A stretch of DNA of 64,000 nucleotides from Butyrivibrio hungatei NK4A153 (GTDB lineage Bacteria; Bacillota; Clostridia; Lachnospirales; Lachnospiraceae). The position numbers and the translations under genes are program-made. Below the pieces are notes generated by a model, which saw only the letters and a list, made by a program, of their open reading frames with translations, made no database searches and was not told the DNA's origin. Each line of letters begins with the position of its first letter. The first letter of the stretch is position 1. Shown here piece by piece: positions 15,578 to 24,566 of the stretch. The stretch lies in NCBI RefSeq assembly GCF_000424465.1, contig NZ_AUJY01000001.1:103588-167587 (forward strand), in the 5' to 3' direction.

Positions 15578-15865
15578 ATGATATTTCGAGAAGATATTAG
15601 ACCATCTGCTGATCTGCGAAATCATTATAACGAGATTTCAAGACAATGTCGAGAAAATGGAGAGGCGGTTATTATTACTGTAAATGGTAAAGGTGATACC
15701 GTGTCTTTAAGCTATGAAGATTATAAGCGGTTGAAGAATGAATTGAGATTGTATGAACTGCTGGCTCAGTCAGAAAATGACCTCAGAAATGATAGAGTTG
15801 CTCCTATCGAGGGAATGTTTGACAGAATAAGAGACAAGGTAAAAGGTATGAATCTCAATGAGTGA
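15578..15865 (+). CDS. Type II antitoxin, Phd/YefM family
   Basis: 95 residues: MIFREDIRPSADLRNHYNEI followed by ITVNGKGDTVSLSYEDYKRL, the compact DNA-binding fold of Phd/YefM, then a helical C-terminus that would wrap the toxin. The start is the ATG at 15578, eight bases after CGGAGG. The last eight bases overlap the toxin gene. Antitoxin and toxin together normally repress their own promoter. Confidence 0.88.
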   Translation: MIFREDIRPSADLRNHYNEISRQCRENGEAVIITVNGKGDTVSLSYEDYKRLKNELRLYELLAQSENDLRNDRVAPIEGMFDRIRDKVKGMNLNE

Positions 15866-16181
15866 TTTTGCTATTGAGAAGACAGATACATTCGAAGAAT
15901 CGCTTTTAGAAATTGCAATTATGATTGCAAAAAAATTTGATTATGAGGTAATGGACGAAAGTTTAAAAATGATTGAGGAGCATATTTCTCAATTATCAAA
16001 TCCGGAAATAGGCAGTGACAAATTTCCGGCACTTTCCAGAAAAGGATACAAAGTATTGGTGATTCCTCATAATTATGTTATATATACAGTTGATTATTTA
16101 CGAAAGAGAGTCACATTACATCTTATCATTGATGATCGCCAAGAATTATATGGAGTTATCAGCAGATATTCATTATTATGA
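15858..16181 (+). CDS. RelE/ParE-superfamily toxin
   Basis: 107 residues with the RelE/ParE pattern: an N-terminal helical pair, then GSDKFPALSRKGYKVLVIPHNYVIYTVDYLRKRVTLHLIID strand-turn-strand core and a short basic/aromatic end. RelE members cut ribosome-bound mRNA, ParE members poison gyrase; the sequence does not separate them. It overlaps the antitoxin gene by eight bases and is followed by a terminator. Confidence 0.85.
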   Translation: MSDFAIEKTDTFEESLLEIAIMIAKKFDYEVMDESLKMIEEHISQLSNPEIGSDKFPALSRKGYKVLVIPHNYVIYTVDYLRKRVTLHLIIDDRQELYGVISRYSLL

Positions 16182-16187
16182 TTATAT

Positions 16188-16223
16188 AAAAAATCCCTAT
16201 ACTGAATGGTATCGGGATTTTTT
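16188..16223 (+). terminator. Rho-independent terminator after the toxin gene
   Basis: AAAAAATCCC...GGGATTTTTT with inner ATAC/GTAT pairs, ending in a T-run. It lies between the toxin gene and the converging queT gene and is T-rich on both strands, so it may work both ways. Confidence 0.85.
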
Positions 16224-16274
16224 ATTCTATATAGTAAGTGCAGCCCGCCCCTTTTACTATGAGGGGAGTTTGGA

Positions 16275-16814
16275 TCAGTTGGTTTTGAAGATGGCGCTTT
16301 TTCTTTTGTTGAGGGCAAAGAGTAAGATCATGCCAAGGATGAAGCATGAGATGACTTCGCCGATGCATACTGTGAGCATGAAGTATGGAAGAGTTCCTTC
16401 GAGCTGGTACACGTGAATGAGTACGAAAGGAACGATGAGTGTGTTTGCTATGATGGGAGGAAGTGGGGTGAGCCATGTCCTGAGTTTGCTTGTGCTATAG
16501 AAGTCGGGGGCTGATGTCTTTTTTAACCCGTGTGCAATGAAGTAAGTTCCGAGTGCACCGAGAAGCGTTGCGATTGAGCCGAAAATGATGTCGAGCAGCA
16601 TGCAGCCTGTTGTTATGTTTGCGATTATACATCCGATGAAAAGTCCCGGAATTGCGGCGGGTGTGAAGAAAGGCAGAATTGTAAGTGCCTCCGAAAAACG
16701 TACCTGGATCGCGTAATTTGCAAGACCAAGCATGTTTGCAAAGTGCGTAAGCACAACGTAAAGAGCTGCGATTGCGGCAGCATGAGTGATAAATAGAGTC
16801 TTTTTGTTATTCAA
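16275..16814 (-). CDS. queT: QueT-type queuosine-precursor transporter (ECF S component)
   Basis: 179 residues, about five or six membrane segments, with the QueT pattern: THAAAIAALYVVLTHF at the start, then QVRFSEALTILPFFTPAAIPGLFIGCIIAN. QueT members bind preQ0/preQ1 and use a shared ECF energising module encoded elsewhere. The start is a TTG at 16814, seven bases after AAGGAG. A preQ1-I-like riboswitch precedes it, which supports the substrate. Divergent from truA. Confidence 0.92.
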   Translation of the reverse strand: MNNKKTLFITHAAAIAALYVVLTHFANMLGLANYAIQVRFSEALTILPFFTPAAIPGLFIGCIIANITTGCMLLDIIFGSIATLLGALGTYFIAHGLKKTSAPDFYSTSKLRTWLTPLPPIIANTLIVPFVLIHVYQLEGTLPYFMLTVCIGEVISCFILGMILLFALNKRKSAIFKTN

Positions 16815-16823
16815 TTGAATTCT

Positions 16824-16863
16824 CCTTTAGTTTTGTTTATTGTCAGGAAGGTCTCGAACTGAC
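16824..16863 (-). promoter_or_regulatory. Probable preQ1-I riboswitch
   Basis: Read on the minus strand: GTCAG-TTCGAGACCTTC-CTGAC forms a 5-bp stem and 12-nt loop, followed by AATAAACAAAACTAA that runs directly into AAAGGAG of queT. The stem, the loop starting TTC, the A-rich tail and CTAA next to the ribosome binding site are the layout of class I preQ1 aptamers, which form an H-type pseudoknot that hides the RBS. Position before queT agrees. Confidence 0.75.
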
Positions 16864-16914
16864 ATAATAATACTATCATCTTTTGGAAAAAATGACAGGG
16901 GGATTGCGGAATAT

Positions 16915-17664
16915 ATGAGCAGAAACTACAAGTTCTTGATTAGTTATGACGGTACCAGATTTCACGGATGGGAGAGGCAGCCCGGTAAGGATATGACTAT
17001 ACAGGGCAAGCTTGAGAGTGTTCTTAATAAGATGGTAAATCTCCCTGAGGGAACGATCAATCTAATTGGTGCGGGCAGGACGGATGCCGGCGTGCATGCC
17101 AGGGCAATGACTGCAAATACCGCTCTTGATACCAATATGACGGAAGATGAGATACGTGAGTATATGAATAAGTATCTCCCTGAGGATATAAGCATAAATG
17201 ACGTTAAGATCTGTTCGGACAGATTTCACTCAAGATATAACGCACTTGGAAAGACATATCGTTATACCTGTTGGTATGGCCCTTCCAAGCCTGTTTTTGA
17301 CAGAAAATACGTGACCGTATTGGAGAAAAAGCCTGATGCGGATAAGATGAGAAAGGCTGCTGCAATCCTTGAGGGAACGCATGACTTTAAGAGTTTTTGC
17401 GGAAACAACCGCATGAAGAAGTCCACGGTCAGATGTGTCGATTCCATAAAGATAGAAGAGAGCGGAAACTACATAAGGCTTTATTTTCACGGAAACGGCT
17501 TTTTGCAGAACATGGTCCGCATACTTACGGGAACTTTGCTTGAAGTCGGATACGGCAATATAGCGCCTTCCGAGGTAAAAGAGATTTTGGAGTCATGCGA
17601 CAGGCAGAAGGCGGGACCGACGGCGCCTCCGCTCGGATTATGTCTTATGAAAGTAGACTATTAA
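16915..17664 (+). CDS. truA: tRNA pseudouridine(38-40) synthase TruA
   Basis: 249 residues of the usual TruA length. The catalytic aspartate is in GAGRTDAGVHA (near residue 55-65). FHSRYNALGKTYRY, HDFKSFCGNN and a C-terminal RHMVRI-like segment (FLQNMVRILTG) follow family order. The ATG at 16915 is preceded by an AGGGGG site. Modifies U38-U40 in tRNA anticodon stems. Divergent from queT, another tRNA-modification gene. Confidence 0.96.
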   Translation: MSRNYKFLISYDGTRFHGWERQPGKDMTIQGKLESVLNKMVNLPEGTINLIGAGRTDAGVHARAMTANTALDTNMTEDEIREYMNKYLPEDISINDVKICSDRFHSRYNALGKTYRYTCWYGPSKPVFDRKYVTVLEKKPDADKMRKAAAILEGTHDFKSFCGNNRMKKSTVRCVDSIKIEESGNYIRLYFHGNGFLQNMVRILTGTLLEVGYGNIAPSEVKEILESCDRQKAGPTAPPLGLCLMKVDY

Positions 17665-17689
17665 AAATAACTAAATTTAGTAAAAATAC

Positions 17690-17720
17690 GTTGATAAGTG
17701 CATAGGTTTTAGCATAATAT
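17690..17720 (+). promoter_or_regulatory. Promoter before the DUF5722-like gene
   Basis: TTGATA at about 17691, an 18-bp gap and TAATAT form a sigma-A-like promoter, about 45 bp upstream of the ATG at 17762. A 12-bp palindrome ACTAAATTTAGT sits just upstream at 17670-17681. Confidence 0.5.
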
Positions 17721-17761
17721 AGTATTATTGTTTATCAAAATTTTAATATGAGGGGACACTA

Positions 17762-19381
17762 ATGACAAACAAAATCTATTCTGCACTAACACGTACTGCG
17801 CTTTCTGCGTTAGCGGCACTAAGCGTCTTTTCTTTTGCTACGCTCTACGCTAAGGCGGAGGGAAACGGATCTGTAGCGATCACATCGGCAAGTATCAACA
17901 ATGACGGCGAAAAAGTAACGGTTACCGCTTCTGTTCAGGCGATGCCTCAGAGCGATAACGGTATGTTATATCTTTTCGCAGAGAAAGTTTATCAGAACGA
18001 ACCTGCGGGAGCACCTGTGGCGTCAGTTCCGATGAATTCGGCGGTTACTTTTTCTTTTCCGCTTGATTATAAAACTACTCAGTGTAAGTTATATGACAAG
18101 TTTCAGGTTGCAGTGCTTTCGGGAGGCGTGTTCGTTCCTGTTTCGGGAACCCGCTATATAACCAATCCCGAGGTGCTTGCCAAATCATCTCCCAAGAGAA
18201 AAAACAACGGTAAAAAAGGTCTTATCCTTGACGGAGCAAAGATCGGTAACGGAAATACAGAGGCTACCCAGCTCGGAGTTCAGCAGGCTGCGTACAATAT
18301 TAATCTTGAAGATATCATAGGCGGCAACGGAGGCGTTGTTTTTGAGTATAACGGAAAGACTTACAACTATGATTCATCATATTTAAGTCAGTACGACCAT
18401 GCTGTAAGAACATGTACACAGCAGGGAATGGGCGTTACGATAGTTCTTTTGAATCCTTATGTTCCGGGTGAAGAGTTCATGATCTCTCCTTATTCAAGGG
18501 GTGCGCATTCACGTTATTACATGATGAACACATCGGATGATGTGGGACTTGAGAACCTCGAAGCCGTAGTTACATATCTTGCATACAGATATAACGGACA
18601 GAACGGATTTGGACAGGTAGATAACTGGGTAATCGGGAATGAAGTAAATGCCAAGAATGAGTGGAATATTGCGAATGTTTCCGATGAGATGTTGTATGCA
18701 CAGCTCTATGCCGATGAGCTAAGAGTGTGCTACAATGCTATAAAAAGCAAAAATGCCAATGCACATGTTTGTGCAAGCTTTGATCATAACTGGACTTATA
18801 AGAACACACCTTCATATTTCTCGGCAAGAAGCCTTATAGAGGCGATGAACGCGTGCATTGTTGCACAGGGTAATTTCGACTGGGCGCTTGCAGAGCACCC
18901 TTACAATTATCCCATGGTATGGACAGCGTTCTGGTCACCTAAGAACGAGGCTGCAGCGGCAATGGTAAGACATGATATCGACACACCTTATATGTCTATG
19001 CAGAATATAGAGCAGCTTACGGATTATATGTGCCAGCCTGCGATGCGTAACACTAAGGGTGCGGTAAGACCTATACTTCTTACGGAAGTTGGATATACAT
19101 CCACTCAGGGACAGGAAGAACAGGCATCGGCTATTGTTTATGCATATCAGAGAGCTATGACAAACCGATATATCAATATGATCGTCTTTAACAGACAGAC
19201 GGATTATCCTGTTGAGGTTGCCGACGGACTTTCTGTCGGACTTACAGGCCAGGACGGATCAAGAAAACTTGCTTTTGAGTTCTATCAGCAAATGAGCAGT
19301 CCCAACGCCGGAGCTTATATTCAAAGAGCTGCCGCAAATGCCGGAATCGCTGACTGGAATGCTGCTATGTTTGCAAGATAA
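17762..19381 (+). CDS. Secreted glycoside-hydrolase-like TIM-barrel protein (DUF5722-like)
   Basis: 539 residues: signal peptide (cleavage near AKAEG, about residue 33), a beta-rich N-terminal domain to about 135, then a TIM-barrel-like domain. NWVIGNEVNAKNEW (about 295-310) looks like a clan GH-A acid/base glutamate segment and PILLTEVGYTS (about 440) like the nucleophile segment. ALAEHPYNYP lies between. I recognise it as resembling DUF5722 proteins common in Lachnospiraceae; the substrate is unknown but a polysaccharide is likely. A GT-C membrane protein follows after 35 bp. Confidence 0.8.
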   Translation: MTNKIYSALTRTALSALAALSVFSFATLYAKAEGNGSVAITSASINNDGEKVTVTASVQAMPQSDNGMLYLFAEKVYQNEPAGAPVASVPMNSAVTFSFPLDYKTTQCKLYDKFQVAVLSGGVFVPVSGTRYITNPEVLAKSSPKRKNNGKKGLILDGAKIGNGNTEATQLGVQQAAYNINLEDIIGGNGGVVFEYNGKTYNYDSSYLSQYDHAVRTCTQQGMGVTIVLLNPYVPGEEFMISPYSRGAHSRYYMMNTSDDVGLENLEAVVTYLAYRYNGQNGFGQVDNWVIGNEVNAKNEWNIANVSDEMLYAQLYADELRVCYNAIKSKNANAHVCASFDHNWTYKNTPSYFSARSLIEAMNACIVAQGNFDWALAEHPYNYPMVWTAFWSPKNEAAAAMVRHDIDTPYMSMQNIEQLTDYMCQPAMRNTKGAVRPILLTEVGYTSTQGQEEQASAIVYAYQRAMTNRYINMIVFNRQTDYPVEVADGLSVGLTGQDGSRKLAFEFYQQMSSPNAGAYIQRAAANAGIADWNAAMFAR

Positions 19382-19416
19382 TCATAAAATGAAATGATCG
19401 GTATGGGAAATCGAAT

Positions 19417-21216
19417 ATGAGAATAATTGATTACTACAATTATATAGCTACGGCTGCCTGCGCTTTTATAGGCGCAGCAGCCGTTCTTATTTACAAGAAG
19501 GGCAAGAATACAGATTTAGATACTGATAAAAAAACAGCGGATATTTCCGCAAAAACAGCGCATATTATTCTTATTGGGATAATTCTTTTTGCGGCAGCAT
19601 TGCGGCTTATAGGGCTTGGAAGCGTACCTGCCGGACTTCAGCAGGATGAGGCTTCTCTTGGCTATGATGCCTTCGCAATCGCAAAATACGGCGTTGACAG
19701 AAATGGGTTCGCATACCCGATATATCCGATAACATGGGGGTGCGGTGGCGGAAGCCCTCTTATGATCTATATAAACGTTCTTACGATCAAATTGTTTGGA
19801 ACAGGTGTCGTGAAGCTCAGACTCCTTCCCGCAATTCTCGGAATCGCCACGGTTTATATTTTCTATCTGATATTAAAAGAAATCACTTTATCTTATAAAA
19901 AATCTCTCTTTGGAGCTGCGTTTCTTGCGCTGTGTCCCTGGCACATCATACTTTCAAGGTGGAGTCTGGACAGCAACATAATGCCATTTACACTCGGGCT
20001 TTCCGTATATCTTTTTATACTCGGGATAAAGACCGGAAAGACATATATTTACTGCCTTAGCGCCGCATCATACGCGGTATGTATGTACAGCTACGGCTCT
20101 GCGACGATAGTGGTTCCCGTTCATTTGCTTCTTATCAGCATTTATTGCCTGAGGAAAAAGATTATAAGTATAAAGCAGCTTTTTATGGCTGTGCTAACGT
20201 TTGTCATTGTTTTTGCACCGCTCCTTGTTTTCTATGCGGTAAATTACCTCGGACTTCCCGAGATAGTGACGGACAGCTTTTCGTTTAATAAGTTTACCGC
20301 TTCAAGGTCGGATGAAGTATTCCTTCGTCTTGACTCAAGTCTTCCCGGAGCGCTTTGGCAGAATATCAGGCAGCTTATCATTACGCTTACGATAGGCGAC
20401 AACAATGAGATGTTGTGCCATTTCATTCCGGGCTATGCGACTCTTTTTGAGTTTACGTTCCCTATAACTTTCCTGGGAATCTTTCTTGGAGACTTTTGGG
20501 GCAAAAAAGATATTGTAAATAAAACATCTGAAAATATGGCTTCTGAAAATAAAGAAAGAATGGAAGATACAAGAAAAAGCGAAAGCGCAACTGATCAAGA
20601 TAAGAGATCGGCGATGGATGCGGTGTTTGTGACGCTTTTAATTTCATGCGTTCTGCTGGCAATCGGAATCAGATCGGATGTAAGCAGGATGGTAATGATA
20701 TTCCTTCCACTCATATATTTTCTTGTAAAGGGAGTTTCTTTTATATGGGACAGACGTGCAGTTGGTGCATATGCTGTGATGACGGTTATTGTTCTTGCTG
20801 CGGGACTGTTTATAAAAGATTATTTTGGCGGATTTAATGATAGGACTTCGGATCTTTTCATGCCGGGATATGGCGAAGCGGCTAAGAGAGCTTACGAGAT
20901 AGCAGGGGATGATACAGAGATTTATTCAACTTATGAGAATTTGTCCGCACCGTTTGTTCTTGCTCTTTATTATACGGACTACAATCCGGTAAAGTTTGCA
21001 GATACCGTAGTATACAAAGATGAAACGGATGAATTCAGAGTTGCCGAGAGTTTCGGGAATTTCAAGTTCGGCCTTCCCGAAGATTATGCTAGTTATGCCG
21101 GTAAAGATGCGGTGCTTATACTTGGAAGTTCGGAGCTGGAGGCTATTAACGGAGCTACGGACTGTACAGTAGAAAACTTTGGAAGATATTCAGTGGTATA
21201 TGGTTCCGGCGAATGA
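19417..21216 (+). CDS. GT-C-fold membrane glycosyltransferase-like protein (PMT/ArnT type)
   Basis: 599 residues, about 11-13 membrane segments. Near the first loop is PAGLQQDEASLGYDAFAIAKYG, matching the acidic DE motif of GT39/ArnT-type enzymes, which use polyprenyl-linked sugars on the outer face. A long loop with charged residues (about 375-400) precedes the last helices and a C-terminal soluble domain. It may glycosylate the cell-surface or secreted product of the preceding gene; this link is inferred from order only. A bidirectional terminator follows. Confidence 0.82.
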   Translation: MRIIDYYNYIATAACAFIGAAAVLIYKKGKNTDLDTDKKTADISAKTAHIILIGIILFAAALRLIGLGSVPAGLQQDEASLGYDAFAIAKYGVDRNGFAYPIYPITWGCGGGSPLMIYINVLTIKLFGTGVVKLRLLPAILGIATVYIFYLILKEITLSYKKSLFGAAFLALCPWHIILSRWSLDSNIMPFTLGLSVYLFILGIKTGKTYIYCLSAASYAVCMYSYGSATIVVPVHLLLISIYCLRKKIISIKQLFMAVLTFVIVFAPLLVFYAVNYLGLPEIVTDSFSFNKFTASRSDEVFLRLDSSLPGALWQNIRQLIITLTIGDNNEMLCHFIPGYATLFEFTFPITFLGIFLGDFWGKKDIVNKTSENMASENKERMEDTRKSESATDQDKRSAMDAVFVTLLISCVLLAIGIRSDVSRMVMIFLPLIYFLVKGVSFIWDRRAVGAYAVMTVIVLAAGLFIKDYFGGFNDRTSDLFMPGYGEAAKRAYEIAGDDTEIYSTYENLSAPFVLALYYTDYNPVKFADTVVYKDETDEFRVAESFGNFKFGLPEDYASYAGKDAVLILGSSELEAINGATDCTVENFGRYSVVYGSGE

Positions 21217-21232
21217 GCGTGTTTAAAAATAG

Positions 21233-21263
21233 AACTGCTCCTTGGCATAGCCTTGGAGCAGTT
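21233..21263. terminator. Bidirectional terminator
   Basis: AACTGCTCC (21233-21241) pairs with GGAGCAGTT (21255-21263), with an inner GGC/GCC, T-rich on the plus side and A-rich before it on the other strand. It separates the GT-C gene from the converging ABC-F gene. Confidence 0.9.
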
Positions 21264-21279
21264 TTGCTATGTTTATTTT

Positions 21280-23241
21280 TTAGATTTCCTCAGATGAAAG
21301 TTCTTCCCACTCATCATAGAGTGCGGAGAGCTTTTCTTGTATCTCGGTCTGCTCGTCGGAGAGCTTTCTGAGCTTTGCAAGGTCTGAACCGACAGCGGGA
21401 TCGGAGATGAGCTCGGTGATCTCATTGTCTCTTGATTCAAGCTTTGCGATGTCTTCTTCACACTTTTTGAGCGCGGCCTCAATCTTTTTCCTTCTTGCCT
21501 TGGCTTCTTTTTGAGCTTTGTAATCGTTACTTCCGGATGACTGCGCCGTAGCTGCTGAAGGAGCGGAAGATGAGGCTGCGGGAGCGCCGATTGAACTTGT
21601 GCCCGTATCTGATGTTCCGAAAGTGTTCTGCATCTTTTCCTCGACATGCTCGATGTAGTAGTCGTAGTTTCCGATGTAATTGACCATGCTCTTACGTGTG
21701 AGGTCAAGGATTCTGGTCGCTGTCTTATTTATGAAATATCTGTCGTGGCTAACATAGAGAACAGTTCCCTCATAGCCTGAAATAGCAGATTCAAGGATTT
21801 CCTTACTTGTTATATCAAGATGGTTTGTGGGCTCGTCGAGGATAAGGAAGTTAGCGTCGGAGAGCATAAGCTTTGCAAGGCTGACTCTTCCTTTTTCTCC
21901 ACCCGAAAGGTCGCCAATGCGCTTAAATACATCATCGCCGGTAAAAAGAAATGCTGCGAGAGTATTCCTGATCTCTGTATTGTTAAGAGAAGGATATGCA
22001 TCCTGAAGCTCGTCAAACAAAGTCTTGTTATCGTTAAGTACGTGGTGCTCCTGATCGTAGTAGCCTATCTCGACCTTGGTTCCGAGCGTGATCTTACCGC
22101 TGTCTATGCTCTCAAGTCCGTTGATCATCTTAAGGAGAGTGGTCTTACCAGTTCCGTTGTCGCCGATGATCGCAACGTGCTCGCCCTTTTTGATCTCGAA
22201 ACTTATATTGGAAAAGAGCTCCTGACTTCCGAATGATTTTGAAAGATTATCTGCCTCAAGGACATCTTTTCCGCTTTCGCATGAAGGTTTAAGAGAAATT
22301 TTCATGCTGTCGTCAATCGTTATGGGTTTATCGAGACGCACAACCTTATCCAGCATCTTTTCGCGGCTTTCGGCGCGCTTTATGGATTTCTCGCGGTTAA
22401 AAGATTTTAACTTGGCGATTACTTCTTCCTGATGCTTGATCTCTTGCTGTTGTTTCATGTACGCGCTCCACTGTGCAAGTCTTTTTTGTTCTTTCTTGAC
22501 GGAGTAAGCGCTGTAGTTACCTACAAAGCTTGAAACGAGCGTGTTCTCAACTTCTATGACTTTTCCTACGATCTTATCAAGGAAATATCTGTCGTGGGAT
22601 ACGATGAGTACGGCTCCTTTATAATTGAGAAGGTAGTTCTCAAGCCATCTGATCGAAGTCATATCTAGGTGGTTTGTGGGTTCGTCGAGGATGATAAGAT
22701 CCGGGGAGCTGAGAAGAAGCTTACCCAGAGCAACTCTTGTCTTTTGTCCACCCGAAAGGGTAGAGATTCTTTTATTGAGTTCATCTTCCGAAAATCCGAG
22801 ACCCTTTGCGACACCTGTAACTTCGCTCTGCCATGAATAACCGGACATCCTCTGGAACTGTTCGTTCATAAATGTGTATCTGTCCATAAGGCGTGTGAGC
22901 TCGTCACCTGTGACGTGCTTCATTTCTTCCTCGGCGGCCCTGATATTTTCCTCGAGCTCGATTACGTGCTTTTTTACCTCCATGAGTTCTTCAAAGATGG
23001 TATTCTCTGTCTGAACGTTCTGGTTCTGTGCAAGATAGCCCCATGTGACATCCTTGGAAAATGTTACGTCACCGCTGTCTGCCGCAAGTTGTCCGATAAT
23101 TATCTTAAGAAGGGTTGTCTTTCCGGCGCCGTTGATCCCGACGATGGCAGCCTTCTCATTATTTTCAATATGAAAAGAAGCATCTCTTAAGATGTCCTTT
23201 CCGTCAAAGCTCTTATTTATATTATGTACTGATAAAATCAT
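21280..23241 (-). CDS. ABC-F family ATP-binding protein (YdiF-like)
   Basis: 653 residues, two ABC domains without membrane segments. Walker A: GINGAGKTT and GDNGTGKTT. Signatures: LSGGQKTRVAL and LSGGEKGRVSL. Walker B: LIILDEPTNHLD and FLILDEPTNHLD. The ABC-F inter-domain linker (about 245-330, basic, with KSFNREKSIKRAESREKMLDK) would reach the ribosomal peptidyl-transferase centre. A charged coiled-coil C-terminus (about 560-650) after a Ser/Ala-rich hinge is as in YdiF/Uup-type members. The ATG at 23241 follows GGAG by eight bases. Probably a housekeeping translation factor; antibiotic protection cannot be excluded. Confidence 0.94.
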   Translation of the reverse strand: MILSVHNINKSFDGKDILRDASFHIENNEKAAIVGINGAGKTTLLKIIIGQLAADSGDVTFSKDVTWGYLAQNQNVQTENTIFEELMEVKKHVIELEENIRAAEEEMKHVTGDELTRLMDRYTFMNEQFQRMSGYSWQSEVTGVAKGLGFSEDELNKRISTLSGGQKTRVALGKLLLSSPDLIILDEPTNHLDMTSIRWLENYLLNYKGAVLIVSHDRYFLDKIVGKVIEVENTLVSSFVGNYSAYSVKKEQKRLAQWSAYMKQQQEIKHQEEVIAKLKSFNREKSIKRAESREKMLDKVVRLDKPITIDDSMKISLKPSCESGKDVLEADNLSKSFGSQELFSNISFEIKKGEHVAIIGDNGTGKTTLLKMINGLESIDSGKITLGTKVEIGYYDQEHHVLNDNKTLFDELQDAYPSLNNTEIRNTLAAFLFTGDDVFKRIGDLSGGEKGRVSLAKLMLSDANFLILDEPTNHLDITSKEILESAISGYEGTVLYVSHDRYFINKTATRILDLTRKSMVNYIGNYDYYIEHVEEKMQNTFGTSDTGTSSIGAPAASSSAPSAATAQSSGSNDYKAQKEAKARRKKIEAALKKCEEDIAKLESRDNEITELISDPAVGSDLAKLRKLSDEQTEIQEKLSALYDEWEELSSEEI

Positions 23242-23442
23242 GATCTGTCTCCAAAAAACTACTTTTTGCAACACCACATTTTAGCATGCGCGCGGCGATA
23301 TGAAAAGGTATGCTTGAATTCGCTGTTTATTGCGAGCATGACAGGTGATAAAATATAGTTGTTTGCAGAACCATGAGGTTTTCTGAGAAATAACAGCAAT
23401 TCGTATCAAGATATTTAAGAATATACGTGCAAGGGAGCGCAC

Positions 23443-24303
23443 ATGACACAGAAGAAAGACAAGAATGGATTAACTGAAAAAGAGTTTCTTAAGGACTACA
23501 AGGCGGGAGATTATGAGAGACCGTCTGTGACTGCGGATATTCTGGTGCTTGGAACAAGTGCGGATCTGAGGACTTTGAAGATTCTTTTGGTGAAAAGAGA
23601 AGAGCATCCGTATCTGGAGCAGTGGGCTCTTCCGGGAGGCTTTGTTCGTAAGGATGAGACCGCTTATCAGGCAGCAGAGAGGAAGCTTTCTCAGGAGACA
23701 GGGCTTGAAGGAGTGTACCTTGATCAGATATATACTTTTACCAATCCTGCGAGAGATCCAAGAACCTGGGTTATGACAATCGCATACCTTGCCTTGGTTT
23801 CCGATACAAGCGACGATGTGCTCCACGGAATAACCTGTGCGGGCGTCGGAGAAAGTGAAGGCGGAGTACAGGACGCAGCATGGTTTGATCTTGTGATCGA
23901 TGCAGACAGTATTAGCTTTATCAATGCCGAGAGAAATGTCGAGATCAGATATTCTATCGTGAATAAGCGCTTTAAGAACGGCAGAATCTATTATGAAAAC
24001 TGGGTTTCAAGCCCTGCTAGCAAAGAGACGCTTGCCTTCGATCACATAGAGATAATCATAGAATCAATCCTTAAGCTCAAGGCTGAGTTTGAGCATACTG
24101 ACCTTTCTTTTAATATGATAGGAGAGAAGTTCACTTTGCCCGATCTTCAGGTGTTGTATGAACTTGTGCTCGGCAAAAAACTCTACAAGACAAACTTCCG
24201 CGCAATGATCGCCCCCAAGGTCGAGGCTACCGGCGAGAAGATGAAGTCCATCAGCAGCAAAAAGATGTCCGCCGAGTATCGGTATAAGGGGGAAGGGGAT
24301 TAA
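23443..24303 (+). CDS. NrtR-like NUDIX-domain transcriptional regulator
   Basis: 286 residues: a NUDIX fold (about 25-190) and a C-terminal winged helix (about 205-286, FTLPDLQVLYELVLGKKLYKTNFR). This order is that of NrtR, the ADP-ribose-responsive regulator of NAD genes. The Nudix box G66-x5-E72-x7-R80 continues K81-L-S-Q84-E85 where active enzymes have REUxEE, so two metal-binding glutamates are replaced and hydrolysis is unlikely. AAGGGAG precedes the ATG. A terminator follows, then paired palindromes in the promoter of the SPFH/NAD-kinase-like genes, the probable target. The effector (ADP-ribose or NAD) is inferred from the family. Confidence 0.9.
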   Translation: MTQKKDKNGLTEKEFLKDYKAGDYERPSVTADILVLGTSADLRTLKILLVKREEHPYLEQWALPGGFVRKDETAYQAAERKLSQETGLEGVYLDQIYTFTNPARDPRTWVMTIAYLALVSDTSDDVLHGITCAGVGESEGGVQDAAWFDLVIDADSISFINAERNVEIRYSIVNKRFKNGRIYYENWVSSPASKETLAFDHIEIIIESILKLKAEFEHTDLSFNMIGEKFTLPDLQVLYELVLGKKLYKTNFRAMIAPKVEATGEKMKSISSKKMSAEYRYKGEGD

Positions 24304-24355
24304 GATATAAAAGAAGATATGTGACACTTCTTGTAAATATAGAGAAGAATGATCA

Positions 24356-24400
24356 AAAAAAGCATGAAATGCCTATTTAAATGGCGTTTTCATGCTTTTT
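24356..24400 (+). terminator. Rho-independent terminator
   Basis: AAAAAGCATGAAA and TTTCATGCTTTTT with inner TGCC/GGCG pairing, followed by ATTTTTTA. It ends the NUDIX regulator transcript, so the SPFH operon needs its own promoter. Confidence 0.88.
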
Positions 24401-24410
24401 ATTTTTTATG

Positions 24411-24471
24411 TTGACAAAGTAGCAAAAAGCTACTATTATATATTCAAAGATAAAAGTAGCAAAAAACTACT
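24411..24471 (+). promoter_or_regulatory. Promoter with two NrtR-like operators
   Basis: -35 TTGACA (24411-24416), exactly 17 bp, -10 TATTAT (24434-24439). Operator 1, AGTAGC-AAAAA-GCTACT (24418-24434), is a perfect inverted repeat filling the spacer. Operator 2, AGTAGC-AAAAA-ACTACT (24455-24471), lies about 15 bp after the -10. Centres are 37 bp apart. A dimeric repressor bound here would shut off the SPFH operon. The NUDIX regulator just upstream is the obvious candidate. Confidence 0.8.
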
Positions 24472-24566
24472 AATGCAAAAGCATAAAACTCAAAGCAAAT
24501 GCGCAACACACAAACGCACAAGCAACACAGTTACAAAAACCTTAAAGCAAGGAAGGAGAAAGCAGT

